64,000 nucleotides of DNA from Tritrichomonas foetus. Lineage: Eukaryota; Parabasalia; Tritrichomonadida; Tritrichomonadidae. The translations under genes were made by a program, and so were the position numbers. The notes below the pieces were generated by a model. That model had not been told where the DNA came from and ran no database searches. It saw only the letters and a list, made by a program, of their open reading frames with translations. The DNA lies in assembly GCA_001839685.1 (NCBI GenBank), contig MLAK01000816.1:74202-138201 (forward strand), read 5' to 3'. Shown here one piece after another: positions 60,221 through 64,000 of the stretch (position 1 is the stretch's first letter; each line of letters begins with the position of its first letter).

Positions 60221-60250
60221 GGTATATTTAACCATGGTATATTTAACCAT
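60221..60250. promoter_or_regulatory. Tandem duplication GGTATATTTAACCAT x2
   Basis: Two perfect 15-bp copies 59-88 nt before the bromodomain gene start. Downstream are a TCACTT initiator match at 60272-60277 (35 nt before ATG) and a TAACGG Myb core at 60295-60300. Confidence 0.5.
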
Positions 60251-60308
60251 GGCTATTGAATAAGGTGAATTTCACTTTTTATAGTCAATTGTTTTAACGG
60301 TCTCTAAA

Positions 60309-61004
60309 ATGAGCAATTCGAATCAAGCCGAACTGCTAAAAATATGTAAAGAAATCACCGAAGAATTACGCAAATATCCAGGTGCTCAATTATTCAATGA
60401 ACCAGTCAATCCAGAACTTCAATCAGTCCCAGGATATTTGAAGAAAGTTAAAAACCCGCAAGATCTCGGATCAATTTTGGAACGACTAAATAGAGGAGAA
60501 TACACAGATATAAAAGTTTGGGAGCGCGACATTAATACTGTATGGCAAAATGCAGAATTATATAACGGTAAAGACTCTTTCGTTTCTGTAATTGCTCATC
60601 ATATGTCTGATCATTTCAAGGTTCTAAAAAGACGACTAGACATGAAAAAAATTTCTGGATGGATGAAGTATTTATATCTGTCCAGAGAAAAGCTCGACAG
60701 ACTCCTTCTTTCACCACCTTCTGGCGTTGGACCAATTTTTCCAATTCATCGGGCAGTTTCATCAATGGACTATGCTCCATTCTCATCACGTGAATTGGAT
60801 TGCCTGATTGAAGCTTCCAGAATCTTCTACAAGCCTGATGATTTACTCCAAATCACAAAAATACTGATGACAGAAAATCTCGTTCCAAATGGAAGTGACG
60901 ACCTTGAAATCAATGTTGATGAAATCTCACCAAAAGCATTACACATGCTTCGTGAATTCTTTAAGAAGAGATTTCATCAAATGAATCAAGAATATCCAGT
61001 GTAA
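60309..61004 (+). CDS. Single-bromodomain plus ET-domain protein (BET-like)
   Basis: A 231-residue acetyl-lysine reader. The bromodomain fills about 10-110: VPGYLKKVKNPQDLGSILERL in the ZA region and VWQNAELYNGKDSFVSVIAHHM in the B helix with the conserved Asn (LYNG). The ET-like domain at about 160-228 ends DDLEINVDEISPKALHMLREFF, the EIDxxxLxPxxLxxL pattern of BET proteins. It shares plan, length and wording (NPEL/DPEL, KVKNPxDL) with the protein at 42629 and is its paralogue. Likely nuclear, on acetylated histones. The promoter carries a 15-bp duplication and a Myb core. Start at the first ATG. Confidence 0.88.
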   Translation: MSNSNQAELLKICKEITEELRKYPGAQLFNEPVNPELQSVPGYLKKVKNPQDLGSILERLNRGEYTDIKVWERDINTVWQNAELYNGKDSFVSVIAHHMSDHFKVLKRRLDMKKISGWMKYLYLSREKLDRLLLSPPSGVGPIFPIHRAVSSMDYAPFSSRELDCLIEASRIFYKPDDLLQITKILMTENLVPNGSDDLEINVDEISPKALHMLREFFKKRFHQMNQEYPV

Positions 61005-61166
61005 ATTAGAACTATATTATATATTTATAAATAAATATTAGTGTGAAAAATTCTCATTTTAATTCTTTTGTAACCTTTTTGAATTATTATATGGTCATAT
61101 AGGTTCTGAAAAAGTGATGTTATTTCGTTAACTTTTTGAATTGATTTTAAAAATTTTAATAATTTT

Positions 61167-61205
61167 ATTGTACGTTAATAAAAAACGTTATTCATTGTAC
61201 GTTAA
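61167..61205. promoter_or_regulatory. Direct repeat ATTGTACGTTAA in the CFAP45 promoter
   Basis: Twelve-base copies at 61167-61178 and 61194-61205, period 27, with a further AACGTTA between; the second is 12 nt before the ATG. TTCATTG there is a one-base mismatch to the initiator. Confidence 0.45.
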
Positions 61206-61217
61206 ACAACAAATTTA

Positions 61218-62624
61218 ATGTCTTCGCTGAGAAGGGGCTATCATAACCCTAAATACAATACTCGAATTACCAACTGTGCTGTTGATGCCGTTATCATCCC
61301 GAGAAATGACTGGAGAAGAATGAAAAAAGAAGCAGTACATTTAACACCTGAACAAAGAGCTGAAATTAGACGAAAGCAAGAAGAAGAAAAGATGAGGACA
61401 ATGGAAACAATCAACACCAAAAGAACAAAATATATTACACCAGAATTATCTCCAAATACACGCTTGAGAACCAGAAGTTGTTTGGCAACTGTTGAAGATA
61501 AAGATTTTGCTCTTAAAGTTGCTGAAACCAAAGCAAATGAAGACTTGGATGAAATCAAAACAATCAATAGTTTAATGGTTGCTGCTGAAGCTCGAACAAT
61601 TCGTGATCAACAATTAATTGAAAATGTCGAAATCAAAAAGAGGGAAATTGAAGAGAAGAAAAGATGGGATGAAAGACTCGAAACAAATCGATTAACAGCT
61701 CTTAATTTGTACGACGAAAGAGAACGTACGTTAAGAGAACAGCGTATCAAAGGAAGACGAATTATTGAAACACAAATCGAAGAGCATAAAATTAATGCAA
61801 TTCTTGAAGCTGAAAGAAAAGATAGAGAATTGAAAGCTTTAATGGCACAAAATGCTGCAATTGCTGAAGAAGAAAGAAGAATTCTGATGGAAAAGAAAAA
61901 AAGACAACAAGATTTCTTGCATGACTGTCTTCAAGCTAATGAAGCACAGAAAAGGAGAAGGCTTGAAGCACGTGAACGCGAAAAGGAAGAAGCTCAGATG
62001 GTTATTGAAGTTGCTGCTCAGAAGGCACTTGCAGAAGAAGCACTTGAAGCAGAGCGAGCTGCACAAAAAGCATTAAAGGAAAGAGAAATTGACTCAATCC
62101 GAAAGAAGCAACAGAGAGCAATTGATACAAAAGCAATGCGTGATGAAACTATGGCAATCAAAGTGCAGAAAGAGAAAGATCAACTTGCAAGAGAAAGAGA
62201 AGAAAGAGATAAGAAGAAGATCGAAGATATGAAAGTGATTGTTGCTAAAGAACGTAAAGAAATGATTGAGATTCATAAGGAAATGGTTGAAGAGCAAAAG
62301 AGAAAAGATATGGAAATCCATCGTCAAATGATGGAAAGAAATAGAATTGCTCGACAAAAAGCACGTGAAGAATACCAACGTAAATTGGCAATTGATGCAG
62401 AATATCGTTCTGAACTTAAGGATGATATGGAGGCCAGATGGGAAGCTACTAGAATTAATCCTCTCAAGAAGATTGAAGAAGCAAGAGTTGCAAGAGAAGC
62501 CAATGAAGAATATTTGGCTAAAATTGAAAGACTTAGAGAAGAAAAACTCAACAAATTGCGCGCCAAAGGTGTTCCCGATAAATATCTCGTTGATATTCAA
62601 GCACTTAAATGGGAAATTAAGTAA
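61218..62624 (+). CDS. Cilia- and flagella-associated protein 45-like (CFAP45)
   Basis: A 468-residue, nearly all-helical, Arg/Glu/Lys-rich protein. It follows CFAP45 (CCDC19) through its length: an early segment VDAVIIPRNDWRRMKKEAVHLTPEQRAEI (compare the LSPEEFxRI/LTREERE region), EARTIRDQQLIENVEIKKREIEEK, REQRIKGRRIIETQIEEHK and the end EKLNKLRAKGVPDKYLVDIQ, which matches the family's LxxLRAxGxPxKY tail. CFAP45 is a microtubule inner protein in the lumen of the B-tubule of axonemal doublets, so this supports a flagellated cell. Slightly shorter than human (551). Start is the first ATG, just before the conserved part. Confidence 0.88.
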   Translation: MSSLRRGYHNPKYNTRITNCAVDAVIIPRNDWRRMKKEAVHLTPEQRAEIRRKQEEEKMRTMETINTKRTKYITPELSPNTRLRTRSCLATVEDKDFALKVAETKANEDLDEIKTINSLMVAAEARTIRDQQLIENVEIKKREIEEKKRWDERLETNRLTALNLYDERERTLREQRIKGRRIIETQIEEHKINAILEAERKDRELKALMAQNAAIAEEERRILMEKKKRQQDFLHDCLQANEAQKRRRLEAREREKEEAQMVIEVAAQKALAEEALEAERAAQKALKEREIDSIRKKQQRAIDTKAMRDETMAIKVQKEKDQLAREREERDKKKIEDMKVIVAKERKEMIEIHKEMVEEQKRKDMEIHRQMMERNRIARQKAREEYQRKLAIDAEYRSELKDDMEARWEATRINPLKKIEEARVAREANEEYLAKIERLREEKLNKLRAKGVPDKYLVDIQALKWEIK

Positions 62625-63520
62625 GTACAGTCAAACTACCTTATTTTCACCTCGTTTGTCAGATTTCATTCAAATTTTTGTGAGAAAAACGTTTATTAAA
62701 ACTTTTTCTAACTTTTTTTCATTCAAAATTTGTGCTTTTAGACTCATAGAGTCTTCAAGAAATATTATAAAGTAAAAATTTACATTTGTTTATCGAATTG
62801 AATCTTTATGACAACCAATAAAACAATAATTAATTTTTGGAAAAATTACATCATTATTTAATGAGGGGTTTCCCAATCAATGATTGAAAATAATTAACAT
62901 CGACTTTAACATCATAACAACCATCATGCTGAGCAAATAAATATTAATATGAAATTCACAAATGTGATGTTTTAACCTGAAAATGTCATTTCTTAATTCA
63001 TTACAACTTTTCTCGCCTTGCTTATTCGAGTATGAAAATAAGCAAAATTTATTGAATACCGTTTGAAGTTTTTCAAGACATAAAAAAAATCAAAAAAATA
63101 ATTTTCGAAATTTTATGTGATTTTGAAAATTTCAAAAAAGACTTCAATTTTTATATTATAATAACAATTCATGATACTAAATATTAATTTATTGTTGATT
63201 TATTATAAATCTCATCAGATAGGAAAAAACGTAAATATGACTCTTGAATACAAATTATTAAACGTTCATCATTATCCACAAAATTGAAAGAAATTAATTA
63301 GATATTTTTAGTCAATAAACTTTTTGAATGCAATTTCTATTCAAATAAGATTTTGACTGTATTCAATTTTATTTTAAAAGTTGGAGTCTTTTGATTTTTT
63401 TTTTTTTTTTCTTCCTTGAATTTCTTTTCGTTTTAAAAGTTTTTAAAGATAATAAATCAATGCATCATGAAAATAATTATAATAAGTTATAATAAATAAT
63501 GGTTGATAAGTTTTTTTAAT
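62625..63520. other. Convergent AT-rich intergenic region
   Basis: About 0.9 kb between CFAP45 and the transposase remnant, with a T-run near 63395-63410. I could not find inverted ends of the element here. Confidence 0.5.
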
Positions 63521-64000
63521 TTAATTATACTTTTTAATAAATTTTTTCCATTGAATAGTGAAACAATCATCTTCCAATTCATTAGTTGCTTCATCTAATT
63601 CATACTGGAATTTAATATCACAGTCATCAAAAATATAATGACAGTTTTCTTCTTCGTAATTTTCTTCTTCTTCATCAAAAAATGAAATGTTGAACTCTTT
63701 CAGGTAACTTTGAAGATTTGGTATTTTTTCCCAGGATTTCTTGATTGTAATTTGCGGAATTTCATTCCAAGCTTCAATGAAAAGCTTACAAGCATCATTA
63801 TATTCTATTCTATTATTTTTTTTCCAATAAATTCGAAATTTTTTTCGTAAAATAGCCTTCAAAATTCCATATACAGCAATGTCCAAAGGCTGATAAATAT
63901 GAGTGCCATTTCCAGGTACGAATATTAATACAATATTCATACTTTTAGCTTTGTTCATAACTTTTTCTGTTCGATGAGCCTTATAAACATCAAGAACAAG
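63521..64000 (-). mobile_element. DDE-superfamily transposase, C-terminal part (pogo/Tc1-like), cut by window edge
   Basis: The frame is open from the right edge, so the N-terminus is outside; the first visible ATG (63958) is internal. The visible 159 residues start LVLDVYKAHRTEKV, with the second catalytic Asp, and continue VLIFVPGNGTHIYQPLDIAVYG, with the third catalytic Asp of QPLD 36 residues later. This is the wording of the DDE_1 domain of pogo/CENP-B/jerky-type transposases (DNxxAH ... PPxxTxxxQPLD). The end is acidic. The intact visible frame suggests a recent copy or a domesticated gene; terminal inverted repeats are not seen in the 3' flank. Third residue Asp rather than Glu sets it apart from Tc1 proper. 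Confidence 0.85.

Overview
The window looks like nuclear DNA of a parabasalid flagellate (a trichomonad such as Tritrichomonas or Trichomonas). Reasons: AT-rich, compact, essentially intronless protein genes on both strands; several genes start a few bases after a TCA-Y-T-W initiator, the trichomonad core promoter; a short trichomonad-type cathepsin L protease; an ankyrin protein of the trichomonad type; many giant coiled-coil proteins; a flagellar doublet protein (CFAP45-like); and eukaryotic nuclear machinery (RNA polymerase I, SF3b, RAVE, UBR ligase, bromodomain-ET proteins). I cannot fix the species.

Layout. 1-8 kb: end of a beta-helix protein, a KANSL2/INO80D-like zinc protein, an oxysterol-binding protein, a broken ankyrin gene and a HAD phosphatase. 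8-19 kb: largest subunit of RNA polymerase I, PKA regulatory subunit, GPN2-like GTPase back to back with tRNA deaminase subunit ADAT3, a perfect 18-bp satellite, a kinase and a decayed coding relic. 19-32 kb: Rav1/DMXL-like V-ATPase regulator, cathepsin L and a UBR-box E3 ligase. 32-41 kb: a 2260-residue coiled-coil protein with a beta-rich tip, and an amino acid transporter. 41-51 kb: R2R3 Myb protein with a minisatellite tail, bromodomain-ET protein, possible RasGAP-like protein, possible organelle beta-barrel, CAMK-like kinase and a coiled-coil protein. 51-64 kb: tRNA-Leu(AAG), an orphan gene, a long palindrome, a (TAA)48 tract, a possible talin/Sla2-like I/LWEQ protein, SF3B2, a second bromodomain-ET protein, CFAP45 and the end of a DDE transposase gene cut by the window edge.

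There is no operon logic; genes are independent, often divergent pairs sharing 130-440 bp of promoter DNA. The most unusual items are: an exact 105/173-residue alternating motif spacing (278-residue super-repeat) in the giant coiled-coil protein, joined to a beta-helix-like C-terminus; an 18-bp array in which every unit carries an initiator fused to an ATG; an ankyrin gene interrupted only at its inter-repeat junctions; and a bromodomain whose acetyl-lysine-anchoring Asn is replaced by His while its paralogue 17 kb away keeps it. Several upstream-extended reading frames begin at TTG; I moved those starts to the first ATG.
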